In this document: positions 63,751-64,000 of the stretch, piece after piece
Numbering within the stretch: position 1 is the stretch's first letter
Layout: each line of letters opens with the position of its first letter
Made by a program: the position numbers and the translations under genes
Notes under the pieces: generated by a model
What the model saw: the letters and a program-made list of their open reading frames with translations, nothing else
What the model was told of the DNA's origin: nothing
Databases searched by the model: none
NCBI GenBank assembly: GCA_902556905.1
Contig: CACDYK010000002.1
Span: 57,879-121,878 of the forward strand
Source: an uncultured Pelagibacteraceae bacterium
GTDB taxonomy: Bacteria; Pseudomonadota; Alphaproteobacteria; Pelagibacterales; Pelagibacteraceae
DNA: 64,000 bases
Direction of reading: 5' to 3'

Positions 63751-64000
63751 ATGCTTAAGAATTTAAATATTTGGTTTGTATCTTCTTTAGTTGTTTCTAT
63801 AGGAGTATTAATACCAATAATTACAGTTTTTTTCAGTTTCTTTGAAGATACTTCAAATTATTACGAAATTTTAAAAAATACTTTTTTAATTGAATATATA
63901 TTTAATTCTTTTGTTTTATTAATAAGTGTTTTGATTTTAACTTTTTTAATCGGAACTATTTCAGCTTATTTAGTTTCATTTTACAAATTTCCTTTCAGTG
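63751..64000 (+). CDS. Fe(3+) ABC transporter permease, cut by window end
   Basis: The first 83 residues of a membrane protein run off the window: MLKNLNIWFVSSLVVSIGVLI, then SFFEDTSNYYEILKNTFLIEYIFNSFVLLISVLILTFLIGTISAYLV. The periplasmic loop and second helix pattern match FutB/AfuB-type iron permeases. It completes the iron transporter started at 61840. Confidence 0.8.
   Translation, partial: MLKNLNIWFVSSLVVSIGVLIPIITVFFSFFEDTSNYYEILKNTFLIEYIFNSFVLLISVLILTFLIGTISAYLVSFYKFPFS

Noticed and set aside
1..64000. tRNA, rRNA, CRISPR, insertion sequence, phage or attachment site
   Set aside because: No cloverleaf, repeat-spacer array, transposase or integrase was recognised by eye; a covariance search would be needed to exclude small RNA genes fully.

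Overview
The window reads as a piece of a SAR11 (Candidatus Pelagibacter, Alphaproteobacteria) chromosome. The DNA is strongly AT-rich. Genes are packed with 0-30 bp gaps, and many neighbours share a TAATG stop/start. The gene families (Tmm, Tdm, GmaS-MgsABC, a fused two-domain betaine-type permease, DMG dehydrogenase, AcuI, a Fut-type iron transporter) are those of a marine methylotroph-like heterotroph. No tRNA, rRNA, CRISPR array or insertion sequence was recognised, and no gene-free stretch exceeds about 170 bp. Region 1 (1-20.9 kb) is a methylated-amine island. On the minus strand lie a partial diaminopropionate ammonia-lyase, a second glutamine-synthetase-like gene, an ammonium transporter with a small membrane protein, N-methylglutamate synthase (mgsABC), gamma-glutamylmethylamide synthetase (gmaS), a DAO-type flavoprotein, a small regulator and TMAO demethylase (tdm). 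On the plus strand lies a TMAO/betaine ABC transporter whose binding-protein gene is separated from its ATPase and permease by three small genes. Trimethylamine monooxygenase (tmm) closes the island. Together these give TMA to TMAO uptake and demethylation, methylamine conversion to N-methylglutamate, and ammonium recycling. A dimethylamine monooxygenase, needed between Tdm and GmaS, is not in the window. Region 2 (21-32.4 kb) holds glpK, gpsA, an iron alcohol dehydrogenase and a class I amidotransferase, then fhs divergent from a four-subunit sarcosine oxidase / N-methylglutamate dehydrogenase. Region 3 (32.4-37.7 kb) is mixed housekeeping: an EamA exporter, a lipoprotein, an Asp/Glu racemase, a cupin, a cold-shock protein with structured flanks, a GNAT acetyltransferase and purEK. 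Region 4 (37.8-44 kb) holds an undescribed-looking cassette (M19-dipeptidase-like protein lacking metal ligands, an unknown 553-residue protein, a DUF3726-like protein, a CxxC micro-protein). It is followed by a Yip1-like protein and a THF-dependent demethylase (GcvT/LigM/DmdA fold) paired with a MetF homologue. Region 5 (44-52.5 kb) is a long plus-strand run: a Rieske oxygenase, an APS-kinase-like protein, an HxGH nucleotidyltransferase, two non-haem iron dioxygenases, an ECHDC3-like crotonase, an SBP56/methanethiol-oxidase homologue, a 2Fe-2S ferredoxin, two CoA-binding proteins and a flavodoxin-fold reductase. I know of no described pathway with this composition. Region 6 (52.5-58.3 kb) is dimethylglycine-dehydrogenase-like with EtfB, EtfA and ETF:quinone oxidoreductase, a complete electron route from N-demethylation to quinone. 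Region 7 (58.3-64 kb) has DUF2237, hisI, folE, acuI, a LysR gene and an iron-uptake operon. That operon is preceded by two adjacent Fur-like palindromes and contains a peroxiredoxin with a hairpin leader. The common theme is C1 metabolism: methyl groups from osmolytes are moved to tetrahydrofolate or released as formaldehyde, electrons go to ETF and quinone, and nitrogen is recovered as ammonium.
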